Part shown: positions 1 to 6,654 of the stretch, piece after piece
Layout: each line of letters starts with the position of its first letter
Position numbering within the stretch: position 1 is the stretch's first letter
NCBI GenBank assembly: GCA_013823505.1
Contig: PNMH01000139.1
Span: forward strand, 1 to 7,009
Reading direction: 5' to 3'
Length of the DNA: 7,009 nt
Origin: Polaromonas sp.
Lineage (GTDB): Bacteria > Pseudomonadota > Gammaproteobacteria > Burkholderiales > Burkholderiaceae
Notes under the pieces: generated by a model
What the model was told of the DNA's origin: nothing
Database searches by the model: none
Seen by the model: only the letters and a program-made list of their open reading frames with translations
Program-made: the position numbers and the translations under genes

Positions 1-2
1 TG

Positions 3-737
3 TGGGACGTGTACAACCAGTACCACATGGGCATCACCGCCGAGAACGTGGCCAAGGCCCACGCCATCACGCGCGACATGCAAGACGCGCTGGCCTTGGG
101 CAGCCAGCAAAAAGCCAGCGCCGCGCAAGACGCCGGCAAGTTCAAGGACGAGATCGTCGGCGTGAGCATTCCGCAGCGCAAGGGCGACCCTGTGGTGTTT
201 GACACCGACGAATTCATCAACAAGAAGACCAACGCCGAAGCGCTGGCCGGTCTGCGCCCCGCGTTTGACAAGGCCGGCTCGGTGACCGCCGGCAACGCCT
301 CGGGCCTGAACGACGGCGCCGCCGCCGTGATGGTGATGACCGCGAAGAAGGCCGCCGCGCTGGGCCTCAAGCCGCTGGCGCGCATCGCCGCCTTCGGCAC
401 CAGTGGACTGGACCCGGCCACCATGGGCATGGGCCCGGTGCCCGCCACACAGAAGGCACTGACGCGCGCCGGCTGGAAAGCGGCCGATGTCGACCTGTTC
501 GAGCTCAACGAAGCCTTTGCGGCCCAGGCCTGCGCGGTCAACAAGGCGCTGGACATCGACCCCGCGCGCGTGAACGTGAACGGCGGTGCGATCGCCATCG
601 GTCACCCCATCGGCGCGTCCGGTTGCCGCATCCTGGTGACGCTGCTGCACGAAATGGCCCGACGCGACGCGAAAAAGGGTGTGGCAGCGCTGTGTATCGG
701 CGGCGGCATGGGGGTTTCCCTCGCGGTCGAACGCTGA
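3..737 (+). CDS. phaA: Acetyl-CoA acetyltransferase (thiolase), C-terminal part, 5' truncated by window edge
   Basis: Biosynthetic thiolase that condenses two acetyl-CoA into acetoacetyl-CoA in the cytoplasm, the first step of polyhydroxybutyrate synthesis. The frame is open from the first full codon (position 3) to TGA at 735-737, giving 244 residues. Known family members are about 390 aa, so roughly 150 N-terminal residues, including the acyl-accepting Cys, lie outside the window. Visible landmarks are [11 protein letters not shown] at the left edge, [14 protein letters not shown] in the middle, [12 protein letters not shown] from base 507, [14 protein letters not shown] with the catalytic His at 603-605, and CIGGGMG with the second catalytic Cys at 693-695. 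These match the Zoogloea/Cupriavidus PhaA type closely. The next gene is phaB, 81 bp downstream on the same strand, which supports a PHB role. By sequence alone it could also be a general acetyl-CoA acetyltransferase (atoB) or the broader-specificity bktB. Family assignment is near certain; the symbol is an inference from context. Confidence 0.95.
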   Translation, partial: WDVYNQYHMGITAENVAKAHAITRDMQDALALGSQQKASAAQDAGKFKDEIVGVSIPQRKGDPVVFDTDEFINKKTNAEALAGLRPAFDKAGSVTAGNASGLNDGAAAVMVMTAKKAAALGLKPLARIAAFGTSGLDPATMGMGPVPATQKALTRAGWKAADVDLFELNEAFAAQACAVNKALDIDPARVNVNGGAIAIGHPIGASGCRILVTLLHEMARRDAKKGVAALCIGGGMGVSLAVER

Positions 738-759
738 TTTGCCGGTAGATTCAATAGCC

Positions 760-788
760 AGTTGCGGGGCCTTGCGTGCCTCGCAATT
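760..788 (+). promoter_or_regulatory. Stem-loop in the phaA-phaB spacer
   Basis: Bases 760-770 pair with 778-788 around a 7-nt loop (CTTGCGT). All 11 positions pair, nine Watson-Crick and two G-U (761-787 and 767-781). No T-run follows, so it is not a standard rho-independent terminator. It starts 22 nt after the thiolase stop codon and ends 30 nt before the phaB start. In between is an A/C-rich, probably unstructured leader carrying the phaB ribosome binding site. It could be an mRNA processing or stability element that sets the phaA:phaB ratio, or a partial attenuator. The pairing is seen directly; any function is inference. Confidence 0.5.
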
Positions 789-803
789 CAACACACACAA
801 ACC

Positions 804-810
804 AGAGGAG
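804..810 (+). promoter_or_regulatory. Ribosome binding site of phaB
   Basis: AGAGGAG lies 8 nt upstream of the ATG at 819 and is a strong Shine-Dalgarno match. It decides the phaB start against an in-frame alternative (GTT/GTG-type extension from 762) that would read through the stem-loop and has no such site. It is the clearest ribosome binding site in the window. Confidence 0.85.
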
Positions 811-818
811 AACCCCCA

Positions 819-1556
819 ATGAGTCAAAAAGTAGCGTACGTCACCGGAGGCATGGGTGGCATTGGAACGGCCATCTGCCAGCGCCTGCACAAAGAAGGCT
901 TCAAGGTCATCGCCGGCTGCGGCCCCACGCGCGATTTCAAGAAGTGGATCGACGAGCAAGCGGCCCTGGGCTTCACGTTTTACGCTTCGGTCGGCAATGT
1001 GGGCGACTGGGCGTCCACCGTGGAAGCCTTCACCAAGACCAAGGCCGAGCACGGCACCATCGACGTGCTGGTGAACAACGCCGGCATCACCCGCGACCGC
1101 ATGTTCCTGAAGATGTCCCGCGAAGACTGGGACGCCGTCATCGAGACCAACCTCAACTCCATGTTCAACGTGACCAAACAGGTCGTGGCCGACATGGTCG
1201 AAAAGGGCTGGGGCCGCATCATCAACATCTCGTCGGTCAACGGCGAAAAAGGCCAGGCCGGCCAGACCAACTACTCCGCCGCCAAGGCCGGCATGCACGG
1301 CTTCTCGATGGCGCTGGCGCAGGAACTGGCCAACAAGGGTGTGACGGTCAACACCGTGAGCCCGGGCTACATCGGCACCGACATGGTCAAGGCCATCCGC
1401 CCCGACGTGCTGGAAAAGATCGTGGCCACCGTGCCCGTGAAGCGCCTGGGTGAACCCGGCGAAATCGCATCCATCATCGCCTGGCTCGCCAGCGAAGACG
1501 GCGGCTACGCCACCGGTGCCGACTTCTCGGTCAACGGCGGCTTGCACATGGGCTGA
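819..1556 (+). CDS. phaB: Acetoacetyl-CoA reductase (NADPH-type, SDR family)
   Basis: Reduces acetoacetyl-CoA to (R)-3-hydroxybutyryl-CoA in the cytoplasm, supplying the monomer for PHB synthase. The 245-residue product is typical of PhaB (about 246 aa). It is a classical short-chain dehydrogenase: cofactor-binding TGGMGGIG at residues 9-16, NNAG at 86-89, and the catalytic set Asn111, Ser139 (in NISSVNG), Tyr152 and Lys156 (YSAAK). The QTNYSAAKAG, TVNTVSPGYIGTDMVKAIR and C-terminal NGGLHMG stretches are nearly those of Cupriavidus necator PhaB, which separates it from the related FabG reductases. NADPH preference is known for the family, not shown here. It is 81 bp after the thiolase gene, has its own strong ribosome binding site at 804-810, and is followed 21 nt after its stop by a terminator, so it is the last gene of its unit. 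Nothing in the protein looks damaged. Confidence 0.96.
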   Translation: MSQKVAYVTGGMGGIGTAICQRLHKEGFKVIAGCGPTRDFKKWIDEQAALGFTFYASVGNVGDWASTVEAFTKTKAEHGTIDVLVNNAGITRDRMFLKMSREDWDAVIETNLNSMFNVTKQVVADMVEKGWGRIINISSVNGEKGQAGQTNYSAAKAGMHGFSMALAQELANKGVTVNTVSPGYIGTDMVKAIRPDVLEKIVATVPVKRLGEPGEIASIIAWLASEDGGYATGADFSVNGGLHMG

Positions 1557-1577
1557 ACCGGCCCCATGCCGGCGACC

Positions 1578-1601
1578 AACCCCGCTGCGGCGGGGTTTTT
1601 T
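1578..1601 (+). terminator. Rho-independent terminator after phaB
   Basis: AACCCCGC (1578-1585) pairs perfectly with GCGGGGTT (1590-1597) around a TGCG loop, and the 3' arm runs into six T residues (1596-1601). The position, 21 nt after the phaB stop, marks the end of the phaA-phaB transcript and separates it from the next gene. The element could also work weakly in the opposite direction because AA precedes the stem, but there is no minus-strand gene close by to need it. Confidence 0.88.
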
Positions 1602-1651
1602 GTGGGCGTTTTCTGGTGGTTTTCCAGTGAACGCCATTGAGCGACTGCGGA

Positions 1652-1657
1652 TACATT
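1652..1657 (+). promoter_or_regulatory. Possible -10 element close to the start codon (leaderless candidate)
   Basis: TACATT ends 6 nt before the ATG at 1664, so transcription from it would begin at or next to the start codon. No Shine-Dalgarno sequence is seen before this ATG, which fits a leaderless message. No good -35 hexamer lies 16-18 bp upstream (the nearest TTGAGC, at 1637, is too close). This is a weak, single-motif call. Confidence 0.22.
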
Positions 1658-1663
1658 GCCAGC

Positions 1664-2869
1664 ATGTACAAACCCTTGCCCCTGGACTCCCTGGCGCTCA
1701 ACCAGCCGGTGCCCGTGAACATCTGGGACCCCAAGGGCGTGCTGTTGCTGCGCAAGGGTGAGCACATCACCTCCGAGCAGCACCGCGGCCTGCTCATGCT
1801 GCACACGCCCATGGTGCTGGCCGCCGACTGGCAGGCCTGGAGCTACAGCTACACCGCCGCGCTGGACCGCATGGTGCGCGGCAACGAATCGCTCAGCCGC
1901 ATTGCCGCGCTCGACGCCATGGTGCCGGTTCAGGAGAAGAAGGAAGCCCGAGACGACCTGCCGCCCACCGAAGCCTGGCCGGACATCCACGCCTCCCTCT
2001 CCACGCTGCTGCACCAAGGCGCCGAGGCCAGCCAGTTCACGGAGCGCCTGGAACGCCTGGCGCTGCAGACCCACCAGCTGTGGCTGGAACACCCGGACGT
2101 CAGCCTCATGGTGCTGGTGCAACTGCTGTTCGACGCACACGTGCCCTACAGCACCACACACGCCTTGCTCGCGGCCGGCTTGTGTGCGCTGGTTGCGCCG
2201 TCGGCCGGCTTGTCCGAGGCCGATCAACATTCCCTGCAGCGCGCGGCCCTGACGATGAACATCGCCATGACACGCGCCCACGACGACATGGCGCGCCAGA
2301 ATGGGCCCTTGTCGGAGCTGCAGCGCAAGACCGTGCGCGAGCACCCGCAGCGCGGCGCCGAGGTGTTGCGCCGCCTCGGTGTGGTGGATGTCCCGTGGTT
2401 GCAGCTGGTGGAAGAACACCACGAACGCCCCGATGGGCAGGGCTATCCGGCCGGCCAACCGGTGGTTGGCGATGCCCACCGCCTGTTGCAGATGGCCGAT
2501 GTGTACGTGGCCTGCATCAGCCCGCGCAAGAGCCGGGGCGCGCTGCTGTCGCAGCAGGTCGCGCGCGAGCTTTACCTGGGGCCCGATCAGCGGCCCGACC
2601 CCATGGGCGCCTTGTTCGTCAAGAACATCGGTTTCTACCCGCCGGGCAGTTATGTGCGCCTGGCCGGTGGCGAGCTGGCGGTGGTGGCGCGCCGAGGCGC
2701 CAAGGCCAACACGCCGGCGGTGTTCGCCCTCGTGGGCCGGCAAGGCCTGCCGCTGGGCGAGCCCGCCTTGCGCGACACGGCCGACCCCGCCTTTGAAGTC
2801 AAGGCGAGCCTGGCGCCGGGTGAGGTGAAAGTGACGGTCAGCGTGGCCAAACTGCTGGCACGCCTTTGA
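1664..2869 (+). CDS. Degenerate HD-GYP-type (HD domain) protein
   Basis: A 401-residue soluble protein with no signal peptide or membrane segment. Residues 1-55 form a small N-terminal domain like that found before some HD-GYP domains, and 60-155 are a variable, Ala/Leu-rich linker region. Residues 160-300 align with the HD-GYP phosphodiesterase fold, and 320-360 (IGFYPPGSYVRLAGGE) match the usual tail of that domain. HD-GYP proteins normally hydrolyse cyclic di-GMP using a metal centre. Here the late motifs are intact: His227 (EHPQRG), His252-His253-Glu254, GQGYP at 258-262, and Asp279 (MADVY); an early His166 (STTH) is also present. However, the HDxGK signature aligns without gaps to Met198-Asn199-Ile-Ala-Met, so two metal ligands and the Lys are gone. 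Catalysis is therefore doubtful and a binding or signalling role is more likely. The chosen ATG has no clear ribosome binding site. A TTG at 1637 would add nine residues. The gene stands alone after the phaB terminator, 53 bp before dusA. Confidence 0.85.
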   Translation: MYKPLPLDSLALNQPVPVNIWDPKGVLLLRKGEHITSEQHRGLLMLHTPMVLAADWQAWSYSYTAALDRMVRGNESLSRIAALDAMVPVQEKKEARDDLPPTEAWPDIHASLSTLLHQGAEASQFTERLERLALQTHQLWLEHPDVSLMVLVQLLFDAHVPYSTTHALLAAGLCALVAPSAGLSEADQHSLQRAALTMNIAMTRAHDDMARQNGPLSELQRKTVREHPQRGAEVLRRLGVVDVPWLQLVEEHHERPDGQGYPAGQPVVGDAHRLLQMADVYVACISPRKSRGALLSQQVARELYLGPDQRPDPMGALFVKNIGFYPPGSYVRLAGGELAVVARRGAKANTPAVFALVGRQGLPLGEPALRDTADPAFEVKASLAPGEVKVTVSVAKLLARL

Positions 2870-2886
2870 GCAGCGGGGGAGCGCGG

Positions 2887-2892
2887 TACAGT
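2887..2892 (+). promoter_or_regulatory. Possible -10 element upstream of dusA
   Basis: TACAGT sits in GCGGTACAGT, 30 nt before the dusA ATG. A TTGAGC at 2866-2871, overlapping the stop codon of the previous gene, could be a poor -35 with a 15-bp spacer. A similar GCGG-(A)-TACA-N-T block precedes the HD-GYP-like gene, which gives the call slight extra weight. Dus could equally be read from the upstream promoter. Confidence 0.22.
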
Positions 2893-2922
2893 CTCGGACC
2901 GAGCCCCCGAGTCCTGCCCCCG

Positions 2923-3951
2923 ATGATTGAAGACAGCCCCAACCACCCACAAGCCAGCCCCTGGCGCCTTTCCGTCGCGCCGATGATGGATTGGACCGAC
3001 CGGCATTGCCGCTACCTGCACCGCCTGCTGACCAAGAACACCTTGCTCTACACCGAGATGGTGACCACCGGCGCGCTGGCGCACGGCAGTGTGCAGCGGC
3101 ACCTGCGGTTCAACGCCGAGGAGCATCCTGTGGCCCTACAGCTCGGTGGCAGCGACGCGGCCGAGCTGGCCATGGCCGCGAAGCTGGGCGAAGACTGGGG
3201 CTATGACGAGATCAACCTCAACTGCGGCTGCCCGAGCGACCGCGTGCAGCGCGGCGCGTTCGGCGCCTGCCTCATGGCAGAGCCCAAGACCGTGGCCGAC
3301 GGCGTGAAGGCGATGGTGGATGCGGTGTCGATTCCGGTCACGGTGAAGCACCGCATCGGCATCGACCGCGTGGAGAGCTACGACTTTGTGCGCGACTTCG
3401 TGGGCACGGTGAGCGAAGCGGGTTGCAACGTGTTCATGGTGCATGCGCGCAATGCCTGGCTGGACGGCCTTTCACCGAAGGAAAACCGCGAAGTGCCGCC
3501 GCTGCGTTACGAGCTGGCTTACCGCCTCAAGCGCGACTTTCCTCACCTCACCATCGGCATCAACGGCGGCATCACCACCAACGCGCAGATCGCCGAGCAC
3601 TTGCAGCAGGTCGACGGGGTGATGGTGGGGCGCGAGGCGTACCACAACCCCTGGCTGCTCACCTCGTGGGACGAAACCTTCTTTGGCGCAGCGCCGAGCA
3701 CCATCACACGCGAAGCGGTGGAAGAGCAGATGGTGAGCTACATGGAGCGCGCCTTTGCCGAGGACGGCTGCCCCTGGTACGCGATTGCGCGCCACATGCT
3801 GGGCCTGCGCCACGGCCTGCGCGGCGCACGGCGCTGGCGCCAGATCTGGAGAGACCACCGCCTGAAACCCTTGCCGCCGCGCGAGGTCTGGGCCATGGCA
3901 CAGGAAAGCATCTCCGTCGAGCATCAGCACGCGCCAGCCCCGGTGGCGTGA
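2923..3951 (+). CDS. dusA: tRNA-dihydrouridine synthase A (DusA)
   Basis: FMN- and NADPH-dependent enzyme that reduces uridine to dihydrouridine in the tRNA D-loop; E. coli DusA acts at positions 20 and 20a, and the same is inferred here. The 342-residue product has an N-terminal TIM barrel opening with SVAPMMDWTDRHCRY (residues 17-31) and continuing with LYTEMVTTGA (42-51) and HPVALQLGGSD (68-78). The active-site block ends in GCPSDRVQ, with the catalytic Cys at 103. After it come VKHRIGID (141-148), GLSPKENRE (182-190), INGGI (213-217) and DGVMVGREAYHNP (231-243). The C-terminal helical tRNA-binding part includes RHMLGLRHGLRGARRWR (290-306). These are near-identical to E. coli DusA, ruling out DusB and DusC. 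An extra Cys (101) precedes the catalytic one. ATG 2923 is preferred because it leaves the usual short lead before the barrel; no clear Shine-Dalgarno is visible. The hydrolase-fold gene begins 26 bp downstream. Confidence 0.96.
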   Translation: MIEDSPNHPQASPWRLSVAPMMDWTDRHCRYLHRLLTKNTLLYTEMVTTGALAHGSVQRHLRFNAEEHPVALQLGGSDAAELAMAAKLGEDWGYDEINLNCGCPSDRVQRGAFGACLMAEPKTVADGVKAMVDAVSIPVTVKHRIGIDRVESYDFVRDFVGTVSEAGCNVFMVHARNAWLDGLSPKENREVPPLRYELAYRLKRDFPHLTIGINGGITTNAQIAEHLQQVDGVMVGREAYHNPWLLTSWDETFFGAAPSTITREAVEEQMVSYMERAFAEDGCPWYAIARHMLGLRHGLRGARRWRQIWRDHRLKPLPPREVWAMAQESISVEHQHAPAPVA

Positions 3952-3977
3952 CGCCCATCCCACCCACCAAGGCCCCC

Positions 3978-4871
3978 ATGTCTGTTTTGCCCCCGGCGCT
4001 GGACGCCGAACGTTTCGAGATCGACACACCGGCCGGCCGCGTGAGCGCCTATCGGGCCTGGCCATCGTCGGGCGCGGCCAACCTGCCGCCAGTGCTGCTG
4101 GTGCACAGCGTCAACGCCTCGGGGTCAGCGGCCGAAGTGAAGCCGATGTTCGAGCACTGCCGCCGCCGCCGCGCGGTGTACGCGCTGGACCTGCCGGGCT
4201 TCGGCTTCTCCGAACGCAGAGACCGCGTTTACACGCCGCGCCTCATGACCGACGCGATCCATGCGCTGCTGGCGCACATGCGCGAGGCCCACGGCGTGGA
4301 GGCGATCGATGTGCTGGGTGTGTCGCTCGCTGTTGAGTTCGTGGTGCGCGCACAGCAGGAGGCGCCCCACACGGTGCGGCGCATGGCCCTGGTGAGCCCC
4401 ACGGGTTTCAGTGGGCCAAAGCGGCGCTACGGCCCGCCCGGCAGCACCTTGTTCCAGGCCTGGCTGTTAAAGATCCTCTCCTGGCCGTTCTGGACCGAGG
4501 GCATCTACCGCAACCTCACCCGCCCCAGCGTGATCCGCTACTTTCTGGAGCGCACCTGGGGTTCCAAACGCATCGACGACGCGCTCTGGCGTTATGACGT
4601 GATCACCACGCGCCAGCCCGGTGCGCGCTTTGCGCCGCTGCACTTCGTGTCGGCCGGCATGTTCAGCCGCGACATCAACACCCTGTACGAGGCCGTCACC
4701 TGCCCGGTGTGGGTGAGCATGGCCACGCGCGGTGATTTCACCGACTACCAGGGCAAGGTGACGGTGGAGCAGCGGCCCAACTGGCAGTTCCACGCCATCG
4801 AAGGCGGCGCCTTGCCGTACTTCGAAGACCTCGCCGCGTTCACCGACAAGCTCGACCCGTTCTGGGGATAG
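3978..4871 (+). CDS. Alpha/beta-hydrolase-fold protein, possibly inactive
   Basis: A 297-residue cytoplasmic protein of the alpha/beta-hydrolase fold; substrate unknown. Fold landmarks appear in order: beta strand and oxyanion-hole region VLLVHSVN (residues 39-46, where HG is usual), ALDLPGFGFSER (69-80), nucleophile elbow LGVSLAVEF with Ser116 (113-121), VSPTGF (139-144), a helical cap about 155-225, and a late strand PVWVSMATRGDFTDY with a candidate acid Asp253. Two catalytic features are off. The elbow reads GxSxA instead of GxSxG (Ala118), and the segment that normally carries the catalytic His, G-H-x-P-x-F-E in many members, reads GGALPYFE (276-283), with Ala at the His position. His272 is nearby but before the loop. 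It could be a non-catalytic member or use another residue. The start ATG lies 5 nt after a short AAGG, 26 bp downstream of dusA, so the two are probably co-transcribed. Fold assignment is firm; the function is not. Confidence 0.85.
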   Translation: MSVLPPALDAERFEIDTPAGRVSAYRAWPSSGAANLPPVLLVHSVNASGSAAEVKPMFEHCRRRRAVYALDLPGFGFSERRDRVYTPRLMTDAIHALLAHMREAHGVEAIDVLGVSLAVEFVVRAQQEAPHTVRRMALVSPTGFSGPKRRYGPPGSTLFQAWLLKILSWPFWTEGIYRNLTRPSVIRYFLERTWGSKRIDDALWRYDVITTRQPGARFAPLHFVSAGMFSRDINTLYEAVTCPVWVSMATRGDFTDYQGKVTVEQRPNWQFHAIEGGALPYFEDLAAFTDKLDPFWG

Positions 4872-4959
4872 GCGCTTCAAGGCCATTCACGGCCCTGTCA
4901 AATTCGGTCGCCAAGCTCGCGCCAGCCAGCCTGCTTCGGGTTGGGTCTCGGGGTCTGTC

Positions 4960-6654
4960 ATGGCGTTTTCCAATCGACGCAGTTTCATCATTCGCGTGGC
5001 ATCGGCTTCGGCCGCAGTGGCTGCAGGCGGCTTGCTCTCGGCCTGCGGTGGTGGTGATGACGAAGCGACCCCAACCGCGCGGTTTGATTTCGGCGTGGCC
5101 AGCGGCGACCCGCTGGCCGACCGGGTGGTGCTGTGGACCCACGCGGCACCAGCCAACGGCCAGTCGGCGGTGAGCCTGACCTGGGAAGTGGCGCGGGACG
5201 CCGGCTTCACCCAGGTGGTGTCCAGCGGCCAGGTGCAGGCCACCGCAGCCGCCGGCTTCACCGCCAAGGTGGACGCCACCGGCCTTGCCGCCGGGCAGAG
5301 CTACTTCTACCGCTTTCGCGAAGGCAGCAACAACTCGCCCGTGGGCCGCACCCGCACCCTGCCGGCCTCGGGCGTGGGCAGCGTGAAGATGGCGGTGTTC
5401 AGCTGCGCCAACTACCCCGCGGGTTTCTTCCATGCGTACAGCGAGGCGGTGAACCAGGGCGCCGAATACGCCGTGCACCTCGGTGACTACATCTACGAAT
5501 ACCCGGCCAACGGCTACGCTTCGCAAGACGCCGTGGCGCTGGGCCGCGTGAGCACACCAGCCAACGAATGCCTCACGCTGGCCGACTACCGCGCCCGCTA
5601 CGCCCAGTACCGCAGCGACCCCGACCTCAAACGCCTGCAAGCCAGCCTGCCGCTGATCGCGGTGTGGGACGACCACGAGATCGCGAACGATGCCTACGTG
5701 ACCGGTGCCGAGAACCACACCGAAGGCTTGGAGGGCGCATTCACCGACCGCGTGGCCGCGGCCCTGAAGGTCTGGCACGAGTGGATGCCGGTCCGCACGC
5801 CCGACATGACCGACCTGCGCAAGATCTACCGCAGCTTCGATTTCGGCAACCTGCTCTCGCTGCACATGCTGGAGACGCGTTTGCTCGGTCGTGACAAGGG
5901 CATTGAGTTGCCCGACTTGGTGAACCCCGCCACGCAGGCGGCTGCGCTCGCCACCCTGTCGTCCACCTCGCGCCAGATGATGGGTACGGCCCAGCAGACG
6001 TGGTTACAGCAGCGGATGGCCGCGTCCAGCGCCACCTGGCAGGTGCTGGGCCAGCAGGTGTTGATGGCGCGCATGGCGTTTCCGGTGTCCATCCTGCAGG
6101 GGCTCGACCCGTCCAACACCGACCCGGCCGCGCAGGCCGCCGGGCTGCAGGCCATCACCGACTACCTCACGGCCAAAAACACGCCGGCTGGCTTGCGCAC
6201 GCCAACCCAGGTTGCCTTGCTCGACCCGGCCACCAACCCACAACTGGGCTACAACCTGGACGCCTGGGACGGTTACCCGGTGGCGCGCGAGGTGCTGCTG
6301 GGCACGGCAAACACGCTCGGCAAGCGGCTCGTGACCCTGGCCGGCGACACCCACAACGCCTGGCACAGCGACCTGACCTTGCTGAATGGCACCAAGGTGG
6401 GTGAAGAGTTCGCCACGCCGGGCGTGAGCTCGCCGGGTCTGGAGGAGTACCTCTCGGCCATTCCACCAGCGCAGGCCGCCGGTATCTTCACCGGCGTGAT
6501 CGACACGCTGAACTACGCCGACACGTCGCGCCGGGGATTTCTGCTCATGACGTTCACGCCCACCGCTGCCACCGGTGACTGGTACTTTGTGAACACGGTG
6601 AAATCGAGCGCCTACATGGTGGTGCTGGGCCACACCGCCACGTTCAACGCCTGA
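4960..6654 (+). CDS. phoD: PhoD-family alkaline phosphatase/phosphodiesterase, Tat lipoprotein
   Basis: Predicted exported metallophosphatase that releases phosphate from organic mono- or diesters outside the cytoplasm. The 564-residue product starts with a twin-arginine signal (NRRSFI, residues 5-10), a hydrophobic Ala/Gly stretch, and a lipobox LSAC with Cys29 as the probable lipidation site; the following Gly fits outer-membrane sorting. Residues 42-135 are the PhoD N-terminal beta domain, opening with FGVASGDPLADRVVLWT. The metallophosphatase domain follows, with FSCANYPAGFF (Cys149, the likely Fe ligand by comparison with Bacillus PhoD), HLGDYIYEY (Asp176), WDDHEIANDAY (236-246), METRLLGR (303-310) and LAGDTHNAWH (460-469). 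The family's usual metal-site motifs are all present. PhoD enzymes typically use Fe and Ca and are commonly Pho-regulated, but no Pho box is evident in the 88-bp upstream gap. No strong ribosome binding site is seen. The gene is convergent with the GntR-type gene. The symbol is by family. Confidence 0.92.
   Translation: MAFSNRRSFIIRVASASAAVAAGGLLSACGGGDDEATPTARFDFGVASGDPLADRVVLWTHAAPANGQSAVSLTWEVARDAGFTQVVSSGQVQATAAAGFTAKVDATGLAAGQSYFYRFREGSNNSPVGRTRTLPASGVGSVKMAVFSCANYPAGFFHAYSEAVNQGAEYAVHLGDYIYEYPANGYASQDAVALGRVSTPANECLTLADYRARYAQYRSDPDLKRLQASLPLIAVWDDHEIANDAYVTGAENHTEGLEGAFTDRVAAALKVWHEWMPVRTPDMTDLRKIYRSFDFGNLLSLHMLETRLLGRDKGIELPDLVNPATQAAALATLSSTSRQMMGTAQQTWLQQRMAASSATWQVLGQQVLMARMAFPVSILQGLDPSNTDPAAQAAGLQAITDYLTAKNTPAGLRTPTQVALLDPATNPQLGYNLDAWDGYPVAREVLLGTANTLGKRLVTLAGDTHNAWHSDLTLLNGTKVGEEFATPGVSSPGLEEYLSAIPPAQAAGIFTGVIDTLNYADTSRRGFLLMTFTPTAATGDWYFVNTVKSSAYMVVLGHTATFNA

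Noticed and set aside
2893..2903. Interrupted palindrome CTCGG-A-CCGAG between the candidate -10 and the dusA start
   Set aside because: Arms of only 5 bp in GC-rich DNA are expected by chance, and a 1-nt centre cannot form an RNA hairpin loop. No regulator site is recognised.
2866..2922. TTG start for dusA overlapping the stop codon of the upstream gene
   Set aside because: A TTGA overlap could allow translational coupling, but it would add 19 residues with no family resemblance ahead of an otherwise normal DusA N-terminus, and no ribosome binding site supports it.
1505..2950. Long minus-strand open frame (481 codons) covering the HD-GYP-like gene
   Set aside because: It is rich in His, Gly, Arg, Gln and Val, as expected from the complement of a GC-rich gene. 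It has no recognisable domain, and it crosses the phaB end, the terminator and the HD-GYP-like gene, whose own frame has clear conserved motifs.
3423..3977. In-frame upstream extension of the hydrolase-fold gene by 185 codons
   Set aside because: The extension lies entirely over dusA or the short gap, is Arg/Ala/Pro-rich shadow sequence, and the hydrolase fold starts normally from ATG 3978 with a short AAGG before it.
4467..4469. Rare TTA leucine codon in the hydrolase-fold gene (another at 6004-6006 in phoD)
   Set aside because: Isolated rare codons in otherwise typical GC-rich genes; too little to suggest transfer or codon-based control.
4876..4893. Possible hairpin GGCC-ATTCAC-GGCC after the hydrolase-fold gene, considered as a terminator
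   Set aside because: Stem of only 4 bp and no T-run after it.
4840..5865. Minus-strand open frame (341 codons) over the start of phoD
   Set aside because: His/Ala/Val/Gly-rich composition typical of an antisense shadow. It spans the hydrolase end, the intergenic gap and the confidently identified PhoD N-terminal domain.
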